Source of the DNA: Salinisphaera orenii subsp. halophila YIM 95161
GTDB lineage: Bacteria > Pseudomonadota > Gammaproteobacteria > Nevskiales > Salinisphaeraceae
Length of the DNA: 51,236 nucleotides
Assembly (NCBI RefSeq): GCF_003732545.1
Contig: NZ_AYKF01000073.1
Coordinates: 1-51,236, forward strand
Reading direction: 5' to 3'
Shown: in pieces, positions 16,403 through 25,778 of the stretch
How the letters are laid out: each line of letters starts with the position of its first letter
Position numbering within the stretch: the first letter of the stretch is position 1
The notes under the pieces: model-generated
What the model was told of the DNA's origin: nothing
The model's database searches: none
The model's input: the letters and a program-made list of their open reading frames with translations, nothing else
Made by a program: the position numbers and the translations under genes

Positions 16403-18039
16403 GCGTCGACCTCTGTCCTGTCTTCGGCGGGCAGCAGCGCCTTCACGTCGGCCAGCCGGTCCGCCTCAGCTACGGGTTTGTCGTGGCGCCACCGCGCGAT
16501 CCGCGGAAAGCGCACGGCGATGCCCGACTTGTGTCGCTTGGACGCCTGAATACCCTCGAAGTGCAATTCGAAGACGTGGGCGGTCTCGACCGCCCTTACC
16601 GGCCCGAAACGGTCGATGGTGTGCCGGCGGATCCAGTGATCCAGCTGGCCGATCTCGCTGTCGGTGAGCCCCGAATAGGCCTTGGCGAAGGGCACGAGCG
16701 CGTCGCCGTCCCAGACGCCGAAAGTATAGTCGGTCAGCAGATTCGAACGCCGTCCGTGGCCGGGCTGGGCGTAGAGCAGCACGGCGTCGACGCTGAACGG
16801 ATCGACCTTCCATTTCCACCAGTCGCCGCGCACCCGGCCGACCCGGTAGGGCGAGCCGGCTCGCTTGAGAATGAATCCTTCGGTGGCGAACTCCCGCGAA
16901 CGAGCGCGCAACGCCGCCAGATCGTCCCAGCTTTCGGCGGTCACGGGAGCCGACAGCGCGATCCGCGCGTCGCTTTCCGCCAGCACCTCGGCCAGCCGCG
17001 CGCGGCGGGTCTCGATGGCGCACTCGCGGATGTCGCGGCCAGCGTGCTCGAGCAGGTCGTAGGCGAGAAAACGCACCGGATGCGCCGCCTGCATCTTCGC
17101 CGACGGCTTGAGCCGGCCGATGCGCCGCTGCAGGCGCGCGAAGGGCAGCGGCCGCGGCTCGCCCTCGGCCCAGGCCAGGATCTCGCCGTCGAGCACCGAA
17201 CCGTCGGACAGCGGCTCGGCGGCGGCCTCCAGCTCCGGAAAACGGCCGGCCATGAGGTCCTCGCCGCGCGACCAGATATGGCATTCGCCGCCGCGCCGGA
17301 TGAGCTGGGCGCGAATGCCGTCCCATTTCCATTCCACGAGCCAGTCGTCGCGCGCGCCGAGATCGGCCACGCGCGCGACCGGCGCGTTCTCGATGGGCGA
17401 GGCGAGAAAGAACGGATACGGCTGGGCCGCGTCCTCGCCGCGGTCGGCCGGATCGAGCAGCCGCTCGAAGAAGGCCGGCGTGGGCTCCCAGCGGCCCATC
17501 AGCCGATGGGCGATGCGCGCCGGTTCGATGTCGGCGGTCTCGGCCAGCGCCCGCGTGACGAGCCGACGCGACACGCCCACGCGGAACGCGCCGGTGAGCA
17601 GCTTGTTGAGCACGAAGCGCGCCTCCAGCGGCAGTTCGCGCCAGTAGCCCGTGACCGCCTCGCGGCACCGGGCCTCGCTCATCGAGCGCAGCGGCAGGAT
17701 CCGCTGCTCGACCCAGTCGTGGAGGGCGACGTCCAGCCCGGACTCGCCGGGCGTGCCCGCCCGGGCATCGAGCAGCAGGGTCACGGTCTCGGCCAGATCG
17801 CCGACCGCGGCATAGCTCTCCTCGACCAGCCAGAGCGGCATGTCGGCCGCCTCGGCGACCCATTCGCGCAGGCGCGCGGTCGGGATGAGGCGCTTGATGC
17901 GCCGTCCGCACAGGAACGACACCGCCCACGCCGCGTCGGCCGGCGGCGCGCTCGCGAAGTAATCGCGCATGGCCGCGATCTTGTCGTTGGTCGCCGTGGT
18001 GGCGTCCAGCCGGGTGTAGAGACGGGTGAAAGCGCGCAT
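16399..18039 (-). CDS. ATP-dependent DNA ligase of the DNA-damage-response (cisplatin) type
   Basis: This encodes a 546-residue ligase. The N-terminal 200 residues are the helical DNA-binding domain. The adenylation motif is EWKWDGIR with nucleophile Lys238, motif III-like DGEILAW follows, and WWKWK is motif V in the nucleotidyltransferase core. An OB-fold of about 130 residues ends the protein. The length and neighbouring genes match ligases of the ligase-associated damage-response cluster. I chose ATG 18039 because the conserved start (MRAFTRLYTRLDATTATNDK) begins there; fifty in-frame upstream codons look non-coding. It is the first gene of a four-gene overlapping operon. Confidence 0.92.
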   Translation of the reverse strand: MRAFTRLYTRLDATTATNDKIAAMRDYFASAPPADAAWAVSFLCGRRIKRLIPTARLREWVAEAADMPLWLVEESYAAVGDLAETVTLLLDARAGTPGESGLDVALHDWVEQRILPLRSMSEARCREAVTGYWRELPLEARFVLNKLLTGAFRVGVSRRLVTRALAETADIEPARIAHRLMGRWEPTPAFFERLLDPADRGEDAAQPYPFFLASPIENAPVARVADLGARDDWLVEWKWDGIRAQLIRRGGECHIWSRGEDLMAGRFPELEAAAEPLSDGSVLDGEILAWAEGEPRPLPFARLQRRIGRLKPSAKMQAAHPVRFLAYDLLEHAGRDIRECAIETRRARLAEVLAESDARIALSAPVTAESWDDLAALRARSREFATEGFILKRAGSPYRVGRVRGDWWKWKVDPFSVDAVLLYAQPGHGRRSNLLTDYTFGVWDGDALVPFAKAYSGLTDSEIGQLDHWIRRHTIDRFGPVRAVETAHVFELHFEGIQASKRHKSGIAVRFPRIARWRHDKPVAEADRLADVKALLPAEDRTEVDA

Positions 18040-18226
18040 CAGGGCGCAGGTTTCGCGCGAATCGCGCGAATCGCCGATCCGAATGGATGAATTTTTTCTG
18101 ACGCCGTGATAGCGCCGGCCCGATCGGCCGCTAGCGCAGTACTCATCGGCGTTACACGCTGAATGGCCCGCATCCGAAATCGCCCCCATATGGCGTCCGC
18201 ACGGCGCGATGTTAGCGCTATGGCGA

Positions 18227-18255
18227 TTGCAGTCCCGTACCAGCCTTCATACGGT
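18227..18255 (+). promoter_or_regulatory. Candidate sigma-70 promoter of the betaine synthesis genes
   Basis: TTGCAG (18227-18232), a 17-base spacer and TACGGT (18250-18255) lie about 65 bases before the first methyltransferase start. This stretch is clearly less GC-rich than its surroundings. The match to consensus is moderate, and no osmoregulatory site was identified. Confidence 0.4.
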
Positions 18256-18321
18256 AATGACTCACTTGCATGAATCAGTGCGCCCCGCGGAATCTCCGTG
18301 CCGGCGTATCGAGGGAGAGTA

Positions 18322-19182
18322 ATGCCTATGGATAGCTCCGCTGAAAAGGATCCGGTCTTTCAGAAGCAACAGGATTTCGGCGGCGACCCCACCGAGGTTC
18401 GCGAGACCGACCACTACCAGCACGAGTACGTCCACGACTTTGTCGAGCGCTGGGACGAACTCATCGACTGGGAAGGCCGCGCCAAAAGCGAAGGCAGCTT
18501 CTTCGTCGACATTCTGAAGAAGTACGGCTGCGAATCGGTCATCGATGCAGCAGCCGGTACGGGTTTCCATTCGGTGCAGCTGCTCAAGGCCGGCTTTGAA
18601 GTCGCCAGCGTCGACGGCAGCCCGCAGATGCTCGCCAAGGCGTTCGAGAACGCGCGCCAGCACGGCATGATCCTGTCGACCGTCCACGCGGACTGGCGCT
18701 GGCTGTCGCGGGACCTGGTGGGCCGCTACGACGCCATCGTGTGTCTCGGCAACTCCTTCACGCACATCTTCAACGAGCACGACCGCCGGCGCACGCTCGC
18801 CGAGTTCTACTCGATGCTCAATCACGACGGCATTCTGATCCTCGACCAGCGCAACTACGACGCGCTGCTCGACGGCAAGTCCAAGCCGGGGCACAAGTAC
18901 TACTACTGCGGCGAGAACGTCTCGGCCTCGCCCGAGCACGTCGACGAGGGTCTCGCGCGGTTCCGCTACGAGTTCCCGGGCGACGAGGTCTATCACCTCA
19001 ACATGTTCCCGCTGCGCAAGAACTACGTGCATGACTTGATGCACCAGGTCGGCTTCCAGGCGGTGACGACCTACGGCGACTTCCAGAGCAGTTACAAGGA
19101 AGACGAGCCCGATTTCTTCATCCACGTGGCGGAGAAGTCCTACCGCGAGGCCGATGAAGACCGGGACGCCGACAAGGAATAG
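18322..19182 (+). CDS. gsmT: Glycine/sarcosine N-methyltransferase
   Basis: This encodes a 286-residue class I SAM-dependent methyltransferase. Motif I is VIDAAAGTGF (73-82), followed by an acidic post-I segment (VASVDGSPQM) and the conserved VCLGNSFTHIF region of glycine-sarcosine methyltransferases from halophiles. It methylates glycine to sarcosine and then dimethylglycine, the first two steps of de novo glycine betaine synthesis in the cytoplasm. Many Asp/Glu residues at both ends fit a halophile. ATG 18322 is chosen for the GAGGGAGAG site just upstream; GTG 18298 and ATG 18328 are alternatives. The next gene, 12 bases on, completes the pathway. Confidence 0.93.
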   Translation: MPMDSSAEKDPVFQKQQDFGGDPTEVRETDHYQHEYVHDFVERWDELIDWEGRAKSEGSFFVDILKKYGCESVIDAAAGTGFHSVQLLKAGFEVASVDGSPQMLAKAFENARQHGMILSTVHADWRWLSRDLVGRYDAIVCLGNSFTHIFNEHDRRRTLAEFYSMLNHDGILILDQRNYDALLDGKSKPGHKYYYCGENVSASPEHVDEGLARFRYEFPGDEVYHLNMFPLRKNYVHDLMHQVGFQAVTTYGDFQSSYKEDEPDFFIHVAEKSYREADEDRDADKE

Positions 19183-19194
19183 GAGGACAGCGAA

Positions 19195-20031
19195 ATGACT
19201 CAGTATTCCGACGCAGTCAAGACGGCGCAGGCCTACTACAACAGCGACGACGCCGAGAACTTCTACTCGCGCCTGTGGGGCGGCGAGGACATCCACATCG
19301 GGCTCTACCAGTCCGAGAGCGAGCCGGTGATCGAGGCCAGCAACCGCACCGTGGCCCGCATGTGCGAAAAGCTCGGCGACGATCTCAAGGGCGCCCGCGT
19401 GCTGGACATCGGCGGCGGCTACGGCGGCTCGGCCCGGTTCATGGCCGAGCACTACGGCGCCGAGGTGGTCTCGCTCAACCTGTCCGAGGTACAGAACGAG
19501 CGCGGCCGGCGGCAGAACGCCGACCGCGGTCTCGACAAGCTGGTGACCATCGTCGATGGCGACTTCGAGAACGTGCCCTACGATGCCGATACCTTCGATA
19601 TCGTCTGGTCGCAGGACGCGATGCTGCATTCGGGCGATCGGATCCGCGTGCTCGAGGAAGTGGCCCGGGTGCTCAAGCCTGGCGGCATCTTCATCTTCAC
19701 CGACCCGATGCAGCACGACGACTGCCCGCCCGATGTGCTGCAGCCGGTGCTGGCCCGGATCCAGCTCGAGACCATGGGCTCGCCCGGCTTCTATCAGCGC
19801 GAGCTGGAGAAGCGCGGCTTTCGCCTGCGCGAGTTCGAGGACCATACGCATCAGGTGCCGCGGCACTACGGTGGTATCCGCGAGACGCTCGAATCCCGCG
19901 AGGAAGAACTCCGGGACTCGGCGATCTCCAACGATTACATCACCAACATGAAGAACGGCCTCCAGCACTGGGTCGACGCCGGCAACGCCGGTCACCTGTC
20001 CTGGGGCATCATGATCTTCGACAAGCAGTAA
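19195..20031 (+). CDS. sdmT: Sarcosine/dimethylglycine N-methyltransferase
   Basis: This encodes a 278-residue SAM-dependent methyltransferase with motif I VLDIGGGYGG (69-78), motif II-like VWSQDAMLHS and LKPGGIFIFTD. These are the hallmarks of halophile dimethylglycine methyltransferase, which converts sarcosine/dimethylglycine to glycine betaine. AGGAGG precedes the ATG. With gsmT it forms a complete glycine-to-betaine pathway that consumes three SAM per betaine. No SAM or homocysteine recycling gene follows; the unit ends at a strong terminator. Confidence 0.94.
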   Translation: MTQYSDAVKTAQAYYNSDDAENFYSRLWGGEDIHIGLYQSESEPVIEASNRTVARMCEKLGDDLKGARVLDIGGGYGGSARFMAEHYGAEVVSLNLSEVQNERGRRQNADRGLDKLVTIVDGDFENVPYDADTFDIVWSQDAMLHSGDRIRVLEEVARVLKPGGIFIFTDPMQHDDCPPDVLQPVLARIQLETMGSPGFYQRELEKRGFRLREFEDHTHQVPRHYGGIRETLESREEELRDSAISNDYITNMKNGLQHWVDAGNAGHLSWGIMIFDKQ

Positions 20032-20097
20032 CCACGCGGCCGTGGCGGTCGGGCTCGGGTCCGCCCGACCCATCGGCCAGCTGTTCGTTGCAGCATC

Positions 20098-20128
20098 GAA
20101 AGCCGCGGCATTCGCCGCGGCTTTTTTT
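20098..20128 (+). terminator. Intrinsic terminator after the betaine synthesis genes
   Basis: A perfect stem (GCCGCGG at 20102-20108 with CCGCGGC at 20115-20121), a six-base loop and seven T residues (20122-20128). The stem can be lengthened by the flanking A and T residues. It lies about 70 bases after the sdmT stop and only 28 bases before the ATG of the SDR gene. Confidence 0.93.
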
Positions 20129-20156
20129 GTGGATTGTTTCACCAGCGGAAGATTTT

Positions 20157-20921
20157 ATGGAACGCTTCAAGGACAAGGTCGCGCTGATCACGGGCGCCGG
20201 TTCCGGCATCGGTGCGGCGACCGCGCGCCGGCTCTCGGACGAGGGCGCCACACTCGTGCTGGTGGGCCGCACACAGGACAAGCTCGACGCCGTCGCCGCC
20301 GAGCTGCCGGCCGAACGCACGACGGTGATCCCGGCCGACGTCGCCGATGCGAATGCGGTGAACGCGCTGTTCGAGCGCGTGATCGCCGATCACGGCCGAC
20401 TCGATATCCTCGTCAACAACGCGGGCAAGGCCACGGTCGGCGCGATCACCGATACGGACGACGACACGTGGCGTCAGATCATGGGCATCAACGTGGACGG
20501 CGTCTTCCATTGCTGCCGCGCGGCGCTACCGCATCTCGTCGCTTCGAAAGGCAATATCGTCAATACCTCGTCCGTCTCCGGCATCGGCGGCGACTGGGGG
20601 ATGAGTGTCTACAACGCGAGCAAGGGCGCGGTGACCAACTTCACCCGAGCCCTGGCACTGGACCACGGTCGCGACGGCGTGCGCGTGAATGCGGTATGCC
20701 CGAGTCTGACCCGCACCGACATGGCCAGCGGCGTGTTCGAGAAGAATCACCTGCTGGACCGGTTCGCCGAGCGCATGCCGCTGGGTGTGGGCGCCGAGCC
20801 GGCCGATGTCGCCAGCGTGATCGCCTTTCTGGCCAGCGACGATGCGCGCTTTGTGAGTGGCGTGAACCTGCCGGTGGACGGTGGCCTGATGGCGTCCAAC
20901 GGCCAGCCGAACATGGGGTGA
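20157..20921 (+). CDS. SDR family NAD(P)-dependent oxidoreductase
   Basis: This encodes a 254-residue classical short-chain dehydrogenase. The cofactor loop TGAGSGIG is at 12-19, NNAG at 87-90, the catalytic Ser near 138-140, Tyr152 and Lys156 (YNASK), and the C-terminal PVDGG. It oxidises or reduces an alcohol/ketone pair; the substrate is unknown. GGAAG lies 8 bases before the ATG. The start codon is 28 nt after a strong terminator, so it needs its own promoter inside or before the terminator, or depends on read-through. Confidence 0.92.
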   Translation: MERFKDKVALITGAGSGIGAATARRLSDEGATLVLVGRTQDKLDAVAAELPAERTTVIPADVADANAVNALFERVIADHGRLDILVNNAGKATVGAITDTDDDTWRQIMGINVDGVFHCCRAALPHLVASKGNIVNTSSVSGIGGDWGMSVYNASKGAVTNFTRALALDHGRDGVRVNAVCPSLTRTDMASGVFEKNHLLDRFAERMPLGVGAEPADVASVIAFLASDDARFVSGVNLPVDGGLMASNGQPNMG

Positions 20922-21209
20922 TCCGGCCCTGTCGCCCCGGCCGCGCGAATCGCATCGCCGTCCCTCATCGTGAGCCCCCGGGCCTATGGCGCCGGCCGGT
21001 GATCGTGCCGGGGCCGGCTGAGCCGTGGTGCCGAGCAGGATTGCGTGCGTCACCCGAACAATCGTGGCCTTCGTCCCACGAGCCGGCATGCCGCCGGCTT
21101 GCTGTCGCACCCATGACCCGGGGCGCGCCGTCTCATGTCGCCCGGACGATGCCGCCAGCGCGGGCCAGGCGATGCGGGCGACAGACACCGGGACGGCACG
21201 TCTGAACCC

Positions 21210-21236
21210 AAAAGGCCCCGGGTAGCCCGGGGCCTT
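21210..21236 (-). terminator. Intrinsic terminator of lipA
   Basis: A perfect 11-bp stem (AAGGCCCCGGG at 21212-21222 with CCCGGGGCCTT at 21226-21236) and a three-base loop. On the minus strand it runs into a short U tract (A residues at 21210-21213). It lies 25 bases beyond the lipA stop. The gap between it and the SDR gene (20922-21209) shows no gene. Confidence 0.88.
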
Positions 21237-21261
21237 GGGTCCTCACCGGGGTGCGCTGGCT

Positions 21262-22257
21262 TCAGGCGGTCTGGTCGAGCCCGGCGTTGTTCTGATCGAA
21301 CACCCGATCCGCGCGATAGGAACTGCGCACCAGCGGGCCGGAGACGACCTCCAGAAAGCCGCGCGCCAGGCCCCACTGGCGATACTTCTTGAAGTCGTCC
21401 GGCGGCACGTAGCGCTCGACCGGCAGGTGGTTCACAGTCGGGCGCAGATACTGGCCGAAGGTGACGATATCCACGCCCACGGCGGCGAGGTCGTCGAGCA
21501 CCTGCGCGATCTCGTCTTCGGTCTCGCCGAGGCCCAGCATGACGCTGGTCTTGGTCAGGACGGACGGATTGTGCTGCTTGGCGTGGGCGAGCACGTCCAG
21601 GGTCTGGCGATAGCCGGCACGGGCATCGCGCACCACATGGGTGAGCCGTTCCACCGTCTCCACGTTCTGGGCGAAGACCTCGAGCCCGGAATCGACCACG
21701 GTGTCCACGTCCGCCATGCGACCGGAGAAGTCGGGCGTGAGCGCCTCGACCTTCGTCTCCGGGCAGCGGCGCTTGATCGCGGCCACGCAGTCGGCGTAGT
21801 GCTGCGCGCCGCCGTCGGGCAGGTCGTCGCGGTCCACCGAGGTGATGACGATGTACTTCAGGCCCATGATCTCGGCGGAATCCGCGCAGTGCTCGGGCTC
21901 GTCGGCATCGAGCCAACCGTGCGGGTTGCCGGTGTCCACCGCGCAGAACTTGCAGGCGCGGGTGCAGGTGTCGCCCATGATCATGATGGTGGCGGTGCCG
22001 TGGCTCCAGCACTCGCCGATGTTCGGGCACATCGACTCTTCGCAGACCGTGGCCAGACGGTGCTTGCGCACGTTGCGCTTGACCTCGTTGTAGCCCTCGC
22101 CGGTGGGCAGCCGCGCCCGCAGCCAGTCGGGCTTGCGTCCGATCGGCACTGCGGCCGCCTGCTTGCTGGCCTTCATTCCGTTCTTGATCGCACGCGTGCC
22201 GTTGGGCTTGCTCACCTTGCTGCCCGTGACCACGGGTATGCCCTTGAAGTCGCTCAT
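21262..22257 (-). CDS. lipA: Lipoyl synthase
   Basis: This encodes a 331-residue radical SAM enzyme. Both iron-sulfur clusters are visible: the auxiliary cluster cysteines in [12 protein letters not shown] (72, 77, 83) and the radical [11 protein letters not shown] (98, 102, 105). The RSSYRAD near the C-terminus supplies the conserved Ser. LipA inserts two sulfurs into octanoyl groups on lipoyl domains. ATG 22257 (MSDFKGIPV) is taken as start; further upstream the frame covers a non-coding leader. lipB is not adjacent. The gene ends at its own terminator and is divergent from the membrane gene at 22466. Confidence 0.96.
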   Translation of the reverse strand: MSDFKGIPVVTGSKVSKPNGTRAIKNGMKASKQAAAVPIGRKPDWLRARLPTGEGYNEVKRNVRKHRLATVCEESMCPNIGECWSHGTATIMIMGDTCTRACKFCAVDTGNPHGWLDADEPEHCADSAEIMGLKYIVITSVDRDDLPDGGAQHYADCVAAIKRRCPETKVEALTPDFSGRMADVDTVVDSGLEVFAQNVETVERLTHVVRDARAGYRQTLDVLAHAKQHNPSVLTKTSVMLGLGETEDEIAQVLDDLAAVGVDIVTFGQYLRPTVNHLPVERYVPPDDFKKYRQWGLARGFLEVVSGPLVRSSYRADRVFDQNNAGLDQTA

Positions 22258-22415
22258 GATTACGTCGTCCGTCGGTGGCGCCACCGCCTGATCGATGGGC
22301 CCAATCATAACACCGGGTACCGGCTCTGCCGGCCCGCGCCCGTGGCATCGACATGCGGCCGGCAACGGCGCTTGCAAGCCCCGGGCGACGGTCAGCCGGC
22401 GTACAGGCGCCGCGC

Positions 22416-22424
22416 TGCTATGAT
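22416..22424 (+). promoter_or_regulatory. Candidate extended -10 promoter
   Basis: TG-C-TATGAT (22416-22424) matches an extended -10 element and lies about 40 bases before the ATG of the DUF5924/DUF2914 gene. No good -35 is needed for this promoter type. This is a pattern match only. Confidence 0.4.
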
Positions 22425-22465
22425 TCGCCGCGCGCCGTGACGGCGCCCCGCATTCACCGGAGCCG

Positions 22466-23533
22466 ATGACGCACGTGGCCACCACCTCAAGCGGCGAGCA
22501 TGCCCCGCCCCAGGCCGCCGAGCGGCTTGTCGCACGACTGACCGACAGCCGGCTCGGGCGCCTGGCCTATCGCTATCGGCGGCTGGTGCCGCTGGCCTCG
22601 TTCGCCATGGGGGCGGGCAGCTTCTTTCTCGTCGAACGTCAGGCCCAGCTCGCGCAGTGGGTGACCGCACTCATGCTGCTGGGCTGGCTGGCGCTGCTGT
22701 TCGAGGGCCTGCTCTGTCGGCTGCTGGCGCGTTTTTTCGGCGAGCGCATCCCGCAGGCCGCGGTACGCTTCGCCGCCCAGTGCCTGCACCAGGAAACGCT
22801 GTTCTTCGTGCTCCCGTTCTTTCTGGCCACCACGACCTGGCTGAGCGGGCAGGCCGTGTTCACGGGGCTGCTGATCGCCGCCGCCGCGGCGTCCACGCTC
22901 GATCCGCTGTATCTCAACGCCATCGCCGGCCGGCGCTGGCTGTTTCTGGGTTTTCACGGCTTCACCCTGTTTGCCGCGCTGCTGACCGCGGGGCCGATCA
23001 TGCTGTCGCTGACCACCGGCGAGAGCGTGGCCATCGCCTCCGCGGCGATGGCGGTCTGCGCGCTGCCGAGCTTCAACGATGCCCTGCAGGCCGGGCACTG
23101 GTGGCGCTGGTTTCTGCTGGCGGCGCTGTCGCTCGCACTCGGCGCGCTCACGTGGTTCGGCCGCTACTGGATCCCGCCGGCCACGCTGCGCGCCACCGAT
23201 TTCGCCATCACCCTGCAGATGGACACCGCGGAACGCGAGCCGGGCCGCAGCCGCGACAGCTTCGCGACCGACGATCTGCAGGGCGACGGCCTGTACGCCT
23301 TCTCGGCGATCAAGGCGCCGCGCGGCCTGCATCAACAGATATTCCACGTCTGGTCGCACGACGGCGAGGTGGTCGATCGCATTCCGCTGGAGATCGTCGG
23401 CGGCCGCGAGGCCGGCTATCGCGCCTGGAGCCACAAGACGGTCTTCGGCGACGACGCCAGCGGTCGCTGGCGGGTGAACGTGGTCACCGACGACGGCCAG
23501 CTCATCGGCGCACGGCGCTTCACCGTGGAATGA
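22466..23533 (+). CDS. DUF5924/DUF2914 membrane protein
   Basis: This encodes a 355-residue protein. Residues of about 40-235 contain several hydrophobic helices; a soluble C-terminal domain of about 110 residues begins near FAITLQMD. That domain reads like DUF2914 ([22 protein letters not shown], then [20 protein letters not shown]), an immunoglobulin-like fold predicted to face the periplasm. No function is established. It is divergent from lipA and convergent with the CoA-transferase gene (10-base gap). Confidence 0.72.
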   Translation: MTHVATTSSGEHAPPQAAERLVARLTDSRLGRLAYRYRRLVPLASFAMGAGSFFLVERQAQLAQWVTALMLLGWLALLFEGLLCRLLARFFGERIPQAAVRFAAQCLHQETLFFVLPFFLATTTWLSGQAVFTGLLIAAAAASTLDPLYLNAIAGRRWLFLGFHGFTLFAALLTAGPIMLSLTTGESVAIASAAMAVCALPSFNDALQAGHWWRWFLLAALSLALGALTWFGRYWIPPATLRATDFAITLQMDTAEREPGRSRDSFATDDLQGDGLYAFSAIKAPRGLHQQIFHVWSHDGEVVDRIPLEIVGGREAGYRAWSHKTVFGDDASGRWRVNVVTDDGQLIGARRFTVE

Positions 23534-23543
23534 CGGCCGGGTC

Positions 23544-25778
23544 TCAGGCCTCGTTCCGCGAGCGCCCTTCGTCCGCCTCGGCCGTGATCGCCCCGGCGTC
23601 GAGCAGCGCCAGCACGACCAGCCGCGCGTAGAGCGCCTCGCGCCAGCCGCGCGGCGCCGCCAGCTCCATACGCGCCAGATACGGGCGCGCCGCGGCGGGC
23701 AGCCGGGTCAGCCGCCGGGCATGGCGCGCCAGCCGCAGCAGCCGGCGCGTCGAAAAACCGCCGCGCAGCCCTTTCAACGCCCCGGTGAGCGTGCGCTCGA
23801 TCTCGGTGAAATCGCTGCCGTAGGGATAGGCCGGGAACCGGCCTTCGGCCTTGTGGCCCGCCAGCGTTCGGCCGATGGCCGCGGGCGTGTTGTCCCGCGC
23901 CCGGGCGGGCACACGGTAGTCGGGCGTCAGCTTGCCGGCCTTCACGGCGGCGCGGCGCAGCGGCTCCTGGAAACGGGCGTCCGCGATCTCGATCAGGGCA
24001 ATGGCGACCTGCTCGTCGGTGCGGCCGCGCAGATCGGCGACCCCGTATTCCGTGACCACGATGTCGCGCAGATGGCGCGGTATCGTGGTGTGGGCGTAGT
24101 GGGCGACGATGTTCGATTCCGGCCCGTCGGACCCGGCCCGTACCGCGCGCACGCAGATGATCGAGCGCCCGCCCTCGAGTTCGTGGGCCTGGGCAACGAA
24201 GTTGTACTGCCCGCCCACCCCGGAGAGCACCTGGCCGTCGGCGAGGCCGTCGGAGGCCACCGCCCCGCCGAGGGTGACCTTGATCCCGGTGTTCACGAAG
24301 CGCGCGCCGCGCCGCTGGACCCGCCGCAGGGCCTCGTCGCCGTAGAGCTGATTGATCCGGCCCACGCTGGTCATGTGGAACAGGTCGCGGGTCTCGTCAT
24401 CCAGCGCGTGCAGGGCCTGATAGAAACGACTCGGGCCGAGGAAGAAACCGCCGTGGACCAGCGTCGCCCCCGCGAGCCGCTCGCCCAGACAGCGCGATTC
24501 GATCGCCGCCCGGGCGCCGGCGTCGTCCAGATCCGCGGCGATCGGCGGTCCGTCGTCGCCGGCGTCGAGCGTGCGGCCATGGAGCGTGACGCGCTCGTGA
24601 AACACGCCGAAGCGCTGGAGATAGGCCACGTCCGAAGCCGCCAGGACGGCGGGTATCGCGCCGCGTTCGCGCAGGGCGGTCAGCGTCGCCGGCGTGACCC
24701 GCTCGCCGATCTCGCCGGCGTCGAGCGCGGTCTGCAGCGCGATGTCGTCGTAGACCGGGCGCCGGATCACGCCCGAACGGTGGAGCTGGAGATAGGCCTC
24801 GACCAGCATCTCGGTGCAGCCATACAGCCCGCGCACGAACGGCGCGAGGCCGCCGATCGCCGCGCTCAGGCCGCGCTCGGCGGGGCCGCGCTGCATGGCG
24901 GCGATGACGTCGTGATAGCGGGCGTTGTGGTTCTGGCGCAGATCGCAGACATAGGCGATGGCATCCGACAGCGAGCCGATGCCGATCTGCAGGGTGCCGC
25001 CATCGGCCAGCAGCGTGCTCACCCGCAGGGCGATCGCGTAGTCGGCCTCGGCCACCGGCGCGGCCGGGGCGCCGAACGGCTTGAAATCGGCGGCATCGCC
25101 CTCGAACAGGGCGTCGGCCAGGGTCGCGTCCACGAGCGCGCTGCGGGTCATCGTCGGCATGCGCGCGTTGAGCTGGGCGACCACGACCGGCGGCTCGCCC
25201 CGGGCCCGCGCCGATTCGATCGCCGGCAGCAGATCGAGCGTGACGTCGGTGTTGGAGGACAGCGAGAACTCGCCGGCATGGCGCCCCGGCGCCACCATCT
25301 GCATGAGCACGTTAACGCCGGCATCCATCAGGTCGCGCGCCACGTGGGTGTAGTTGACCGAACGATAGTGGCGCTGGGCGTGGCCGTTGCCGAGCAGCGC
25401 CCCGGGCTGGAAGAAGAACTCGGAGACGGTGACGTTGGCCGGCAGGCGGCCGGCCCGGAGATCGCGCAGATAGGCCAGCCCCGGATAGTCCTCGAACACG
25501 CGCTCCACGATCGGCGCCATCAGCCGCCGCTCGAGCTCGCCGTCGGCCTGCGGCACGTCCAGCGAGAGCGCGGTGATGAAGGTCAGGCGGATGCCCGGAT
25601 CGGCCTTCGCCCGAGCGTAGAGCGCGTTCATCAGCGTCGCCGCCTTGCCCAGCCCGAGCGGCGCGCCCACCCGCAGCTCGCGGCCGACGGTCGCCAGCAG
25701 CCAGTCGATGACGGCCTCCGGGTCGCTGAATCGCTGCGGTCGCTCGGCCATGGCGCTGTCCGGACCGCCGCCGTGCAT
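23544..25778 (-). CDS. Acetyl-CoA hydrolase/transferase family protein with C-terminal extension
   Basis: This encodes a 744-residue protein. The core at about 30-610 is a CoA-transferase family I fold, with a glycine-rich segment LQIGIGSLSDAI near 263-274 and GGQYNF (522-527), typical of acetyl-CoA hydrolase/transferase C-terminal domains, plus EYGVADLRGRT. The family moves CoA between short acyl groups or hydrolyses acyl-CoA. The protein is longer than the simple enzymes; the last 130 or so residues form an Arg/Leu-rich helical tail. ATG 25778 overlaps the lipid kinase stop by one base (TGATG); an ATG at 25751 is an alternative. Confidence 0.82.
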   Translation of the reverse strand: MHGGGPDSAMAERPQRFSDPEAVIDWLLATVGRELRVGAPLGLGKAATLMNALYARAKADPGIRLTFITALSLDVPQADGELERRLMAPIVERVFEDYPGLAYLRDLRAGRLPANVTVSEFFFQPGALLGNGHAQRHYRSVNYTHVARDLMDAGVNVLMQMVAPGRHAGEFSLSSNTDVTLDLLPAIESARARGEPPVVVAQLNARMPTMTRSALVDATLADALFEGDAADFKPFGAPAAPVAEADYAIALRVSTLLADGGTLQIGIGSLSDAIAYVCDLRQNHNARYHDVIAAMQRGPAERGLSAAIGGLAPFVRGLYGCTEMLVEAYLQLHRSGVIRRPVYDDIALQTALDAGEIGERVTPATLTALRERGAIPAVLAASDVAYLQRFGVFHERVTLHGRTLDAGDDGPPIAADLDDAGARAAIESRCLGERLAGATLVHGGFFLGPSRFYQALHALDDETRDLFHMTSVGRINQLYGDEALRRVQRRGARFVNTGIKVTLGGAVASDGLADGQVLSGVGGQYNFVAQAHELEGGRSIICVRAVRAGSDGPESNIVAHYAHTTIPRHLRDIVVTEYGVADLRGRTDEQVAIALIEIADARFQEPLRRAAVKAGKLTPDYRVPARARDNTPAAIGRTLAGHKAEGRFPAYPYGSDFTEIERTLTGALKGLRGGFSTRRLLRLARHARRLTRLPAAARPYLARMELAAPRGWREALYARLVVLALLDAGAITAEADEGRSRNEA

